A DNA stretch of 64,000 nt from Phlebopus portentosus. Its lineage: Eukaryota > Basidiomycota > Agaricomycetes > Boletales > Boletinellaceae. Made by a program: the position numbers and the translations under genes. The notes beneath the pieces are model-generated. The model ran no database searches. It was given only the letters and a program-made list of their open reading frames with translations, and was not told the origin of the DNA. The stretch spans positions 1,240,001 through 1,304,000 of the forward strand of contig JAYXKI010000006.1 of NCBI GenBank assembly GCA_037892935.1. The letters run 5' to 3'. Positions 22,104 through 33,494 of the stretch are shown piece by piece. The first letter of the stretch is position 1. Every line of letters starts with the position of its first letter.

Positions 22104-25100
22104 TTACATATCCCCAATACGCAGCCCGACGTTCGTCAATAGTGCTGCAGCAAGCACGACGCACAAAATCGTCGGTCCCCACTTATCGTAATACAGACCC
22201 TCAGCATGCCGCTTCCGGAGCTTGAACGAACGGTACACAAAGATCCCGCAGGAATAAGCGATAGCGAGGAGGGCGGCGAAGGTGAAGAGCCCTGCTGCGA
22301 TGAGCCCGCGTGTGTCGTTTGGTGGGATGAAGTTGAGAAGGCCGGTCGAGATGGTGCCGATGAGAACGCTGAATTGCAGCCATGTCTGTTCAAAATTAAT
22401 TAACAAAAGTGAAATTTGTCAATGGACGTGTTTGATGAAAGGGTCAGAGGCGATTGTGAAGAAAAGAAGGCATACCAAGAACGTGCGCTCAGAAGCGAAG
22501 TACACCTTAGGTTCTATACGAACCGGTACAGCTATCCGCTGACCAGGAGCCGATTTCCAGAAACGTACGAGTTCACGATCGTCTCCTCGTAATCTTCTCC
22601 CAGCCGGCGCCATGACCGCTTCAGAGTCAGGATCGTCAATAGCGCTCTCATCTTGCTCCGAAGAGGCGGCTTTAGCCAACCGATTTCTGAACGTCTGGTC
22701 GAAGGCTTGCGACGGAGCAAGTGGGTCGATTGACAGACCCTTCTGCGACCTACGAGGGGCCGAGCCGGTGGTAACAGGTTGGGATGCACGTCTCCGTCCG
22801 CTCATAAGCGGCGCACGTTCATCATCCGCAACGTAATCGTCACCTTCGTCGTTCTCCTCCCTCTGCCTAGTGGGTCTTTGAGGAGTTTCTGCGCGTTCCT
22901 TCTCAAGCATGCGGTTCCGTTCGGCAATAGCTGCAGCAACTGCCTCCCCGCTTAGACCAGTTGCCTTGTCTTCGTCCCGTGCAGGTTGCAGAGCATACTC
23001 ATCGTCCTCTCCCTCGGAGACAGGTTCGGTGTATGGTCGAGGGGCCTCATACTCAGGGGTTGCCACACCAGGTGTTTCCGCTGCCGATGCTGTAGCACTG
23101 TGACTAGGACGCTCAATGTGCATTTTACCCGTGTCCGGCTTGAGAATGTCGATGTCCACTGTTGATATCAGTCAGAGTGTTGTAATTTTCCCAAAAATAA
23201 GAAACATTTACTCTGAGGAAGCCAGAATGGTACAAGATCGACGCGGTGGGGAAGAAGTGTCGCACAACCGTGAATGAATTTACTAGTGAAATGTCAACAT
23301 CTATCATTCCATGTAGTCATGTCATGCCTACCTGAACTTCGGCACAGCTTCAACAAGGTGTGACTGAACCAGTTCCGTCACCCACTCTGGTGGTTCTTGT
23401 CCATACTGCGTCTGCAACTTGACTTCCAATACACCATATCTGCATGCAAAGATAAACAAATAAATCAGGGATTCAATAACAAGATCGCTGCAGCTTACTT
23501 AAACAGTTCTTTATCCTCCGGCGGAAGTTGCGGGAACGGGTGATCAATGCCAATATCTATTCTTCGCCAGTTATTACCAGAGCGAGAACGGCCGTCCCAG
23601 TTATCTTCGCGAATCATTGACAACTCCGTATCGAGGGAAATACGGACGCGGGCGTCACCAGGTAGCTGAAATGCGGTACGGTTGTAGAATGTGCGCATGA
23701 CTAACGCAATCGGGATGAGTTATTGCAAGCTTACAATTAGCGAAGGACGAATGCTTACCTGGTCTAAGCTTCCTGGTAATAATTGAATACTGAACCTCTG
23801 TCGCCAGTTGGACCATCGACTCGATTTCTTGCTGAGACTTTTTGCCTTTCTTCGCAAGCTCCCGGAATTCCTCGTCCATGGTGTATTCTCCTCGCAAGAA
23901 CGCATTGACGTTCTCTTCCTTGATCGGAAAGCGCGCCTTCACGGATTTCTCGCCCGTCCAGTCTTCACGATGTGTCTTACGCTCAACAAAAATCTCATTT
24001 CAATGCAACATCAGTGGGAAACAACAACCCTGCGGACAAAGATATCAACCTACCTGTCTCTGTTCCATATCCCCATACCAACGTAAACGAATGGCTTCTG
24101 CGCCTTCAGTCTTTTCAAGACGGCCGAGATATAGCTCCAAGTCCTCGTTGTCAAGATAAATAGACGTGATTGCTGGAACGGACAGTAAGAGATTGTTATC
24201 ATCGGGCCGTCAAGTGACAGGATTGACTAACCAGCATCTTTCTGTTCAAAGTCTTTCTTAGGATTGAAGACTTCAATGGAGTTGAATAATCAGACAAAGC
24301 TCGACGCAGAAATTAGAATGGATCCTACCAAGCACTGGTAGATGTCGGAGAACAGCCAACTTCAGATGAACAAGGTTGTCTGGATGAACCTGTCACGGAC
24401 CGTAAATATAAGCATGAATAATGGAGAACATGTTACTACCCAGTATTTCGTGGTTTGCCTCACGAAGGCGCTCTGATTACCACCGGCTGTGGGATCGCCT
24501 TGAGTCGGGTGCCCACGAGTACGCACCAAATTATATAGCTTGGAGAGCTTGACGATAAGGCCATCCCAGTTGTACTTGTAAAAGGGACGTTTATCGAGGT
24601 ACGAATGGATGAAGGTCTCTTTCACAGGTCGGCCCGTTTGTTTCTTCGGGGAAAAGAATAAGAGATATGTAAGACTATAATAAATGTTGCACGTACGTCA
24701 TGTTTCTATGTAGGAAAGGAGCAGGTAAGTTCCGGTACGAGATCTCAAGTCGATGTCCATACCTTCAGGATCTTCATGAAACCCGTCAGGTTCAGTTTGG
24801 AATACAAAGTGAGATCGTGGACATCTGCGACGAGAGTTGCGACCTCCTCTTCCAGCCATCGGAATTGTTCTTCAAAAGTATCAGAGCTCTTCCCGCTCTC
24901 TCGATCATCATCATCCCCAGAATCCTCGTCAGAGCCATCATCGGAACCAACTTCGTCAGCATCTACACGGCGGCGCTGGCCTTCAATGTCGTTCATCGTG
25001 CCATAGCCGTTCCTTGTTCCCGTCTCTGGATGTATCTGAGTTCCGTTGAGGGCGTTGAACGATGCATGATAAGCCTCTTCCTCCTTGACGAGTCTGTGTA

Positions 25101-25535
25101 CTCTTTCCTCAGCTGAGGAGATCCTCCTAGCGAGTTCTGTGGTCTTGTGCTTCTGGAAGTCATGAATTTTGTCTAGCTCGACCTCGAGCATTCTAATGAA
25201 CTCGCTCTCGTCCTCATCGTTCCAAACATGAGAAGTCGTACGGGACTGGAAATAAAGTCAGTCACAGCAAAGGTCCGACGCCCGAAAGGAGATAGGCGCG
25301 CTGAGCTTAAAATACATAATGCATCGCCCCTCGGAGGGGCTGAGAGAGAAAAGGGAAGGGGCGGGGCGGGTGAGAATGATGGGCCGATGCTGACCTTAAG
25401 TTCCCGTTTGAGCTTATTGTAGTCAAGGTAGTATTCTCTCCATTCGTTATAAAGATCTGCCTGTATACCCTGCTCATCAGTCTTCCGTTCGAGAAGAAGA
25501 GAAAGACGAACGTTTATTTTCCTGCCAAATTTCAT
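22104..25535 (-). CDS. VTC4: VTC polyphosphate polymerase (SPX-VTC-3TM), VTC4 type
   Basis: Large multi-exon gene. I start at the ATG 25533-25535 (MKFGRKIN) because SPX domains begin that way; the same frame extends 54 codons upstream without a motif. [57 protein letters not shown]. Tunnel domain: [69 protein letters not shown] and the glutamate strand [11 protein letters not shown] long acidic linker with [11 protein letters not shown] follows, then three membrane helices to ...[12 protein letters not shown] makes inorganic polyphosphate from ATP at the vacuole and translocates it into the lumen, gated by inositol pyrophosphates binding SPX. The basic catalytic residues look intact, so VTC4 fits better than the accessory VTC2/3. 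Confidence 0.92.
24697..24705 (-). other. VTC4: 9-nt microexon encoding Lys-His-Asp in the SPX domain of VTC4
   Basis: Minus-strand sequence reads CATAG, AAACATGAC, GTACGT. The preceding exon ends ...ATC CTG AAG and the next begins AAA CAA ACG. Splicing in all three gives ILKKHDKQTGRP, the invariant SPX motif KKHDK. Skipping the 9 nt keeps the frame but deletes K-H-D from the inositol-pyrophosphate-binding surface. Confidence 0.87.
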
Positions 25536-26651
25536 GAGAGCAAAGTCACGCAGAAGAAGGACGGGATGAGAGTTGAGAAGGGCAGGAGTGAGAAGTGAAG
25601 TAATTCGAGGGAAATCTGAGGCTACCGTAGAAAGAAAAGGAGAGAGTCCAATGAAGGAAGAGAGTGCCACAGCGAACGTGCCTTCATTCGATGGCATCCC
25701 ATTTCTGGAAAGAGAGGGATCTACAGAGATCTACGCGTATCGCCACACTCAGCGCCTAATTTCCAATTTGCCTTTACGAGTCCAGCGTCGAAGTGTTTGA
25801 CGACTTCAACTTGCCATGATGAGCAAAGCGCTCGATTTTCGTATTTTTACAACCCCAGCCGTTAAGGTGCCTTGTTCTTCTGATTAATTCAGTCGCTCAA
25901 ACTTCTGGAGGTTAGGTCCATGGGCACCATGGCACTCATCGGTATGCCAAAACCCAACGGATATCTTTCAAGCATGCAACTTGTTCAATAGCGCGACTCG
26001 CACGCCTTACGGTCCTTTCCTCTTTATGCACAATATTTGGTAGCCGTGAGTCACTGGGGATCTTATATACTGCTATTCCGAATTTCGTTAGTTTTCCTTC
26101 TTTCCGCTTACACTTTGCAAATACGGTGCAGACATGCTATTTTGCAACCATGGGTTTACTATTTCTTGCTTCCAACGATCAACTATCCGTAACATGGTGC
26201 ATGCATATTCAGGTAAACCGGATGTAGAAATGAAGGAAACGCTCGTGCCAGGCTTATTAAAATTTCCTTGCGGTCTTTGAGAGGTTCGGGTTGCAAGATG
26301 TTATCAAGCTCTACTGTCTTGCATCGTACTTCATGTTCACGCTATTTCATGAGATTTTATTCCTCTGGGGACCCACTGCTGAGTCTCGAAGCTTCATGCT
26401 TGGTCAATTTGAACGCTACCTGTGAGCGTTATAAAGCCTGTCGGCTCGGAGTCGGAGACTAAATCATCACAAAGGTAGCATTCCAATGTTTCTTGTTTTT
26501 TTCTTCGCATCGCTTACTCTTTGTTGTCCAATGTCATGAGCTCACCAAGTCCTGCTCCCGAAGGGGCATCCTCTTTTGTAGTACGTGCGCATACAGGTAC
26601 ACCGGAACTTGAAAGGGGGGATATTAAACAACCGTCTTACGTTAATGATAC

Positions 26652-27413
26652 TTGGTACATATCACACGTGCTGCGCTCCTGGATGCTCGAAGTCACCTCC
26701 CGCACATTGTATCGGGCTTCTTTGCCGATTTCTGGATGAACTGCGCCGTCTTCCCGAAAATGAAGGAGCCAATTGCACCACAGGGTCCGGACAACTACAA
26801 TGAGACGCCATCGCGATGGTCTTCATGGATCACGAGCATCATAGAAGAGTCCGAATGCAATCTTGTGCTCCCTCTCACCAAGGCAAAGCCCAGGAACTCG
26901 CCCCTTTCCTGGCTCGACATTAGTCGACGCGTCCAGGATGGAATCGCCGGCCCGTTCTATCCCCCAGTTTCCCCAATATCTCTGACTAACCATTATATCA
27001 GTATGGAGCGAAGGAAGTCTAAGAGGTTTACCGATACCTTAGCCAACACAGGGCCTATTATCCAGACTCAACTGGCGGCCCGCGCAGTCTCCGGCCGTTC
27101 CTTGGCTACAACAAGTTTCAACAGTCTAAGATTATTCAATTTCTCCTGCGAATCGGGGAAGCCAAAGACCCTGGATCTCGGCATTGTCGAGGATACAATT
27201 ATGCGGGGGAGTCGTGTGAGGATTTTATATTGCGCGTTATTCGAGTTTCTTGTCCGCAACTTACGAGCCAACGCAGATGCGGGGGAGTCGTGTGAGGATC
27301 TTATATTGCGCGTTATTCGAGTTTCTTGTCCGCAACTTACGAGCCAACGCAGATCCCAGCCCGGGAAAGTCGAAAGGCAGAGTAGAGAAAGTCTAGAGAA
27401 CGGCCTCATTTAG
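26652..27413 (+). CDS. Unrecognised 253-codon ORF, possibly a decayed gene
   Basis: Open from ATG 26652 to a stop at 27413. No domain recognised. Residues about 184-234 consist of the two translations of the 76-bp duplication in different frames, which argues that the C-terminal part is not an ancestral protein. Upstream, at 26521-26739, an overlapping frame encodes a different peptide (SPAPEGASSFVVRAHTGTPE). I cannot decide between an orphan gene with introns and chance. Confidence 0.25.
   Translation: MVHITRAALLDARSHLPHIVSGFFADFWMNCAVFPKMKEPIAPQGPDNYNETPSRWSSWITSIIEESECNLVLPLTKAKPRNSPLSWLDISRRVQDGIAGPFYPPVSPISLTNHYISMERRKSKRFTDTLANTGPIIQTQLAARAVSGRSLATTSFNSLRLFNFSCESGKPKTLDLGIVEDTIMRGSRVRILYCALFEFLVRNLRANADAGESCEDLILRVIRVSCPQLTSQRRSQPGKVERQSRESLENGLI
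27201..27352. repeat. Near-identical 76-bp tandem duplication
   Basis: The unit beginning ATGCGGGGGAGTCGTGTGAG starts at 27201 and again at 27277, with essentially one difference (GATTTTATAT versus GATCTTATAT), and the second copy ends at CGCAG followed by ATCCC. The unit is 76 bp, not a multiple of three. Confidence 0.9.
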
Positions 27414-27504
27414 TCTTCTATTGTTATTGGAAACCCGAGCAAGAAGACACTACAAATGATTCGCAAAAGGATTTCACTATAACTTTATAATGTGTTATCT
27501 TATC

Positions 27505-28965
27505 TTATCCCTCCAGGTTAAGATCTGCGATCTTGACAAACTGGCCCGATTTGAAGCTCTCGTTCGCGGCCAGTCCTACTGCGAGGGCGTTCGTGCCATC
27601 GCGGACTCCCGCCTTCTGCTTCGAAGCGTCACCCTTGTCGACTTCTTCGCCGGGACGAGGGCCAAAGAGAACGCTGAGCATCCGCGAGTCTCCGCCACCG
27701 TGTCCTGCGTGCTCATACTCGACGGGAACTTCGTATGGCCTCTGCCAGAGCGGGTGCACGCTGATACGAACGCCTCCAGCGTTCGCCATGGCTTCGGTAC
27801 CGTGTACCATGCCGCCTGTGATTTGAGGCCCGGCTGGCTCTCTGAATTTCGATTCTACAACCTCGAGCTCGAGACGCCCGTGAGAACCGTTGAACATGAC
27901 ACGGTAGCCTTCCCAAGGCGAGTAGGCGGTCAGATGGTATGTCATTGTTACGCCACTGTCGTAGCGAACGAGCAAAGCCATATCGTCTTCGATGCCGATA
28001 TCTGGCGCGAAGACCTAGACGAATAGCTAAGCTTATGCACGGCGACAATGATCATTGTAAAAACTCACGTTCTGGTCGCGATGGTAACCGTCGGCCTTCT
28101 CTGCGTCTGCATAGAGACTCTTGAGCACCGGTTCATCGTCAAGGTGGATTGCGAAAGGATCGCCTTTGGCAGCATCGCTTCCGCGAGCGCGTTCATAATC
28201 CTTCGCCCAGCCGTAACGCTTCCCATTTTCCGCGCCATAGAACGCTGTGCGTCCCATGCCAGCGACTTCAACGGGATTCGCATCTATCCACCAATTGACG
28301 AGGTCGAAATGGTGACCAGATTTGTGCACCATTAATCCACCGCTATTTGACTTGGAGCGGTGCCAACGTCGGAAATAGTCAGCGCCGTGGACAGTGTCGA
28401 GAAGCCATTCGAAATGAACAGAGAGGACAGTGCCAATCTCGCCGCCAGCGATGAGGCACTTGACTGCCTCGTGGACGGGATTGTAGCGATAATTGAAGGT
28501 GACCGTAAGGTCGCCGTTGTAGTGCTTGACTGCCTGGTTGATTTCCCGACACTTTTCAACGTCTGTCGTCATCGGCTTCTCCGAGATGACGCGTACTTGA
28601 GACATAACACGTCAGTTCAATTTGTTAAAGAAGAGAAAGACGTTGATAAAAATACCTCCTTCTTTCAGTGCCGGAATGATGTATCTGTCATGAAGCGCGT
28701 CGATGCAAGTAATAACAACGATATCGACCCGCTCCTTCAATAGCATTTCTCTGAATTGCTCCGGAGGGTAAACAGGTACGCGAGGCTGTTTGAGGCTCTC
28801 GAGGCGATCGTTGTAATACTGTGCGCGTACGGTGTTGGGCTCACAAAACGCGACGATAGTCATGCCTGGGCGTTGTGCAACGCCATTCACAAACATGAGT
28901 CCACGGGAACCTGTACCCACGATCGCGACGCGCCCGACATTAGAGGCATCGTTTGTAGATGCCAT
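27505..28965 (-). CDS. Gfo/Idh/MocA-family NAD(P)-dependent oxidoreductase
   Basis: Three exons. Exon 1 (ATG 28965) carries the Rossmann dinucleotide loop VAIVGTGSRGLMFVNGVA and VDIVVITCIDALHDRYIIPA. Exon 2 has VRVISEKPMTTDVEKCREIN with the family EKP lysine, FNYRYNPVHEAVKCLIAG, and GGLMVHKSGHHFDLVNWWID with the catalytic region. Exon 3 (ORF end 27505) has the beta-sheet domain with TYHLTAYSPWEGYRVMFNGS and FGPRPGEEVDKGDASKQKAG. The family oxidises or reduces sugars, polyols and related compounds with NAD(P); the substrate cannot be told. It is divergently transcribed from an MFS permease 423 bp away, which may import its substrate. Confidence 0.92.
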
Positions 28966-29388
28966 GGCTTGTGTCTTCTTACGTGCAACATTGGCGACTG
29001 TTCCTTGGTTGTGTTTATAAGATACGAGGCAGAAAGATGTCTGCGTCCGCCGGAGAATGGCGGGCCGGTGGTACCGATGGGGAATGGGTCATGTGATCAT
29101 GCGATTTGAGCCAGTCACGATCGAGATTCTTTTCTTCAGCCACCCCCGCATGGAGAAGGGAAGCCAGGAACAAAGGCTTTATTCATGTCATGTAAAGAAG
29201 AGTTCAGACCTTGGCAAAATGAAGTTCACCCGCTCGGCCCGGCTCTCGGTCACACTTCTTTGTTACCGATCTCTGGTCTGGTATTTATACTAGACATGTC
29301 TGCAGTCGATAGAACAGCGGGGTGAACTCTTTTCTCCTCGTCGCTCTCCTTGCTCATCTCGTCGTTCGTCTCGTATCCTGCTTTCACA
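28966..29388. promoter_or_regulatory. Shared promoter region of oxidoreductase and MFS permease
   Basis: The two divergent starts are 423 bp apart. A TATA-like GTATTTATACTAG lies at 29280-29292, about 100 bp before the permease ATG, followed by a CT-rich leader (CTCTTTTCTCCTCGTCGCTC). A TTTATAAG string sits near 29016. Confidence 0.45.
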
Positions 29389-31249
29389 ATGACAGAGCTG
29401 GGCAAGTCTGCACCTTCTATTCAGGATGAGAAGGAGTCCTTCGCTCACGAGGAAGGCGTCCAGCCCTCTCTTGCACCTCTTCCGACCGAAGTCCATAAAC
29501 CCAGAGTCGAGGGTGGTGACAAGGCAGCAGAAGTTCTTGCTGAGGTGACCGAGCGCATGGTCGTCACTCCCGAGGAAGATCGTCGCATCTTGCGAATGGT
29601 CGACTTGCATGTTCTGCCTGTCATGTTGCTCGTCTACTTCCTGCAGCAACTTGATAAATCTTCCCTTTCTTATACCTCCGTTTTTGGTATCGTCGAGGAA
29701 GCAAACCTCGTTGGCAGCGAATACTCTTGGCTCTCTTCTATAGTATACGTTGCTCAGCTCGTCTTTCAGCCGCTCTCCTCTTATGGCATTGTCCGACTTC
29801 CTGTAGGAAAATGGGTGAGCTTTACTGCTAGACGCGTTTTCTTTATAGCTCACAGGTCTTCGTTCCTAGATCTTTTTCAACGCGCTCTGCTGGGGCGCGA
29901 CTGTTGCAGCGTCTGCTGCGGCGAGAAACTTCGCGGGTCTATTGACGGCGCGTTTGTTCCTCGGGATCTTTGAGGCAACGATTGCCCCGTCGTTCATTGC
30001 TATCACCCAAATGTGGTGGCGCAGGCGAGAACAAACGTATCGTACCGCTGCGTGGAACGCTTCAAACGGCGTATGTGCTGTGTTCGGCTCCCTTGTTTCC
30101 TACGGTATCGGCCACATAAAGAATGAGAACCTCAGACCTTATCAGGTCAGTACTTATTGCTATTTGGCTACGCAGTTAATTGACGCATTCTCTCTAGGGC
30201 ATCTTCCTCTTCTGTGGATGCCTTACGGTTGCTTTAACACCGCTTGTCTGGTTCTTCCTCCCTGACTCTCCGGCCACCGCCAAGTTCTTGAAAGGAAATG
30301 ACCGCGTCCTTGCTCTTGAACGTCTGCGTGACAATAACATGGGAACCGAGTCCAAAGTTTGGAAATGGGATCAATTCTGGGAGGCGTTCCGTGATTTGAA
30401 GACTTACCTATGGTTCTCGATGCTCTTTCTTGCTGCTTGTCCCTCTGGTGGTATCGGCGCCTTTGGGACTCTTATCATCCAGGGCTTTGGGTTCGACTCT
30501 TTTGAATCTATATTGTTCAACATGCCCTTCGGCGTACTCACCGTCGTCGCTATATTCGTGGGCGCCTGGCTCTGCAACAAGATCAAACTTCGGTTCCCGG
30601 TCATCATGTAAGCCATGCTTATTTTCAGTCTGAAACCCGACGCCGATTACCGTTGAAGCCTCCTGTGCTTATTCCCGATCGCCGGCTCGACGGCCATGCT
30701 TAAGCTTGGCCGTGGTTCAGAGTATCGTGGCAAGTTGTTGGCTTGTTATTACGTGCTCAGTGTCATGGGTGGTATCCAGCCAATGCTTTACGCCTGGGCT
30801 CCGCTTAATGCCTGCGGACATACCAAGAAGGTAACGACGACGGCGGTATTCTTCGTGGCACAGTGCGTCGGGAACGTATGTACACCATTTTTAGTTTAAA
30901 CTTGGGCTTATGAATAATTCTCATTGGTGTACAGATCGTTGGTCCCCAGGTCTACAAAACAAACATGAAGCCACGTTATACCCCAGGCCTTGTGACTGAT
31001 CTCGTTTGCTGGATCGTCCTTGCTGTGTTGGCCGGCTTCACTGGGTTGTATTTACATTACCTTAATCGGCGGCAGGCTGCTAAGCGTCTACGGAAGGGCA
31101 AGACAGCTGCTGTTGTTGATACGAGTATACTTTCGATTGAAGAGGCTGCCCGCGCGCGCGAGATAAACGAGAAAGCTGGCGAGACGAATGACCAAGCATT
31201 TGATGATCTTACTGACTTCCAGAACGAGGACTTCGTCTACGTCCTTTGA
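29389..31249 (+). CDS. MFS permease, anion:cation symporter (DAL5/TNA1-like)
   Basis: Five exons. Start at ATG 29389 (context CACAATGAC); an in-frame ATG at 29350 lies in the CT-rich leader and is less likely. Family features: RRILRMVDLHVLPVMLLVYF and FLQQLDKSSLSYTSVFGI (TM1 with the ACS-type LxxLDK), SSIVYVAQLVFQPLSSYGI, TARLFLGIFEATIAPSFIAI (TM4), ITQMWWRRREQTYRTAAWNA (the loop typical of fungal allantoate and nicotinate permeases), FLPDSPATAKFLKGNDRVLA, and GPQVYKTNMKPRYTPGLVTD in the last third. About 12 membrane helices; acidic cytosolic tail. This group imports organic anions such as allantoate, nicotinate, pantothenate or sugar acids. The divergent Gfo/Idh gene hints at a sugar-acid or polyol derivative. 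Confidence 0.92.
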
Positions 31250-31792
31250 AGACTGGTTTTGACGACTGCGGGTCCTTCCGGTCTTTCTTTCTTTTCCTTT
31301 TCTCTCCTTATCGTCACTTTCTTTATGACTTGGTGGATGAGCTCTGTTTCGATTGTCGTAACGACGGAATTCGACTATGTATCTTATATTATCTACGTTA
31401 CCTTTACAGGCATACTTGTTTATGTTTATGATTGCACTTACACAGCATATATTGACGGGAAATTAACGGCTTCTGGTCCATGCTCAATACTATTGTCAAT
31501 GCAGAGAACTGAGGCGGGTTTCACTGGCAATGGTATTCTTAACCTCTGGTTTAGCACTAATTCTAGGTATAGTAAAGGAACGCATACATATATAGAACAG
31601 AAAGTCAACGTACACATCATACAGGAGCATAATGAGACTGTCTCCGAAATGTTACTGATTGAATTTCTTTCATTTATATGCAAGTAGTGGCAGGACTGAC
31701 CTGCACGCTTTGAGGTAGCAGAATGATCGGAATTCGCCGAGTCGGGAATAACAGAACGGAACGGGACGACCGTCGCCGTCTATTCAACCATC
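31250..31792. other. Intergenic, permease 3' UTR and GTR2 promoter
   Basis: 543 bp, AT-rich with pyrimidine runs. No gene seen beyond short frames without motifs. Confidence 0.5.
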
Positions 31793-33494
31793 ATGTCGAC
31801 GAAGGTTGTGGCTGCAGCAAGTGCTCAAGGGACAGGCACTGCACGACCTACTCTAGCTCAGCAAGTCAATTCTTCAGACGATGATGATGAATTCATACGT
31901 ACCAAGATTTTATTACTGGGCACGAGACGGTGAGCGTCTATAAGGCATGGATGACTACGCCGAGGTCACTCACGACAGCGTGGCGCCTAGGAGCGGGAAG
32001 ACTAGTGTATACCAGGTCCTCTTTGAGAACTTGAAACCGAAGCAGGCTTTCTTTGTTGAGATGACGACGCGTCTAACAAAACATAAAGTTGAGTGCGTGT
32101 TGCCTAGATTGGTGTATAGTAATACCGTTATCTGACCGCGTCCGTAGTTCATTCATCCCTCTTGAAATTTGGGATTGTCCGGGAAATGTCACAGTCGATT
32201 CTCTTGGTGTTTCCTTGTCGATCTTCACGACAATAATCTTCGTCATCGACATTCAAGACTCGTACCACAATCCGATCGACCGCCTCATCAAACTTTTGAT
32301 CACCGCTCTCCAAGAAAATCCACGAGTCAACCTTGAGATATTCGTACATAAAGCTGAAGCTTTACAGGAAGAATATAGGACCGGTAAGCCTTGTATGATC
32401 GTTAATATTCGAAGCCTACAGTTTGACCTATCGCGAAGAGAGCTTCCGGCACATCCAAACTCGACTCCTAGAAGAACTTGCTGATCATACGTCTTTGATG
32501 CAAATCCCATACATGTTCTACCTTACTTCAATCTATGACCACTCTCTCCAAGATGCGTTTTCTCGCGCCTTTACGCGAATTTTGTCGCCTGGATCGCTTC
32601 CGTACCTTGAGGAACTCCTTAACGCGTTCATATCAACTTCGTCATCAAATAAAGCCTTCCTCTTTGATACAAAGGCGAAATTCTTCGTCGCTACCGACAG
32701 CTCACCAGTAGACTCAGTCACGCTTGGCTTGTGTTGCGACTATGTGCACATGTTGAATCAGTTTGGGGACCTTTATAAGTATGTATCCCGTTTTGTTTGA
32801 TGGACCTATCAGCTGAAATGCTTGCAGGTCTGCATTTGCGTCCCCGACTCTCCATCTTCGCCGGCGGGTACTGACGTCGCCAGCTTCGCAATCGCCTTCC
32901 TCAGCTCCTTCGGACGCTTCATTACCAGCTAGTCCTCAATCCGCAAAAGCCGCACCGAGCAAGGTACACGGTCTTCTTCCGGTGACACTTCGCGTGTCAC
33001 TACTCCAACGCACACTGACGCAGCCAGCGCTGAAGACGCGAGTGCTTCTTTACCGGGATCCTCGAACTCGCGGTCACACTCGAGCACAACGGCTAAGGTT
33101 CTCGATTCTGAGGAAACTGCGGTGGCGGGCAGTAGGAAAAGCACAAACCGAGTGAAAGCAGTCTTCCATCCATCATCATCGGCCAGCTTGACGCCATATA
33201 CGACGCTTGTGTTCCATGCAGTCACGCCTCGCCTCGCGCTGGTCGCTCTTCTTCCGACTACTGTTTGGGAGAGCAAACGCGGCTTAGTTGAGTACAACAT
33301 CGTGTTCTTCCGGTACGTCTGCGCGACTCTTCTCCAGGTTGCTTTGTTTATCGTATGCTGTTCTCTATCCTTTATAAAACAGGGAAGGAGTGCAAGAGAT
33401 TTTTGATCTAGAGCAAGACACTCGACGGAAGAAGAAACGACGTGCGCCGGATCCTACTCAATCTACACTTTCAAGAGTGGCGTCACGAAAATGA
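31793..33494 (+). CDS. GTR2: Rag-family GTPase GTR2/RagC-like
   Basis: ATG 31793 opens a short Asp-rich leader (SSDDDDEFIRTKILLLGTRR). An intron splits the P-loop, joining LLGTRR to SGKTSVYQVLFENLKPKQ. Next come FIPLEIWDCPGNVTVDSLG (switch II region with WDCPGN), TTIIFVIDIQDSYHNPIDRL, NLEIFVHKAEAL with the HKAE recognition motif of Rag proteins, IPYMFYLTSIYDHSLQDAFS, NKAFLFDTKAKFFVATDSSP and LGLCCDYVHMLNQFGDLYK. The roadblock half continues with TPYTTLVFHAVTPRLALVAL and LVEYNIVFFREGVQEIFDLE, ending in a basic tail at 33494. The frame changes once within 32870-33000 and needs an intron I could not place. GTR2 pairs with GTR1 on the vacuole to signal amino-acid sufficiency to TORC1. Confidence 0.9.

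Larger units (their letters stand above)
25536..27504. other. 2-kb region with unrecognised ORFs and a recent tandem duplication
   Basis: Upstream of VTC4 and downstream of the oxidoreductase gene. A 253-codon plus-strand frame at 26652-27413 has protein-like composition in its first half (FFADFWMNCAVFPKMKEPI, SWLDISRRVQDGIAGPFYPP) but no family I know. Its second half runs through a 76-bp tandem duplication that breaks any fixed frame. A further frame near 26285-26430 reads LQDVIKLYCLASYFMFTLFH, hydrophobic and gene-like, but I could not connect it to neighbours. This may be a decaying or orphan gene. Confidence 0.35.

Noticed and set aside
25536..25697. 54-codon N-terminal extension of the VTC4 frame
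   Set aside because: SPX proteins start at M-K-F-G; the extension has no motif and the internal ATG fits the family.
32929..33300. Minus-strand ORF of 123 codons
   Set aside because: Antisense to the Ser-rich part of GTR2, whose protein matches RagC on the plus strand.
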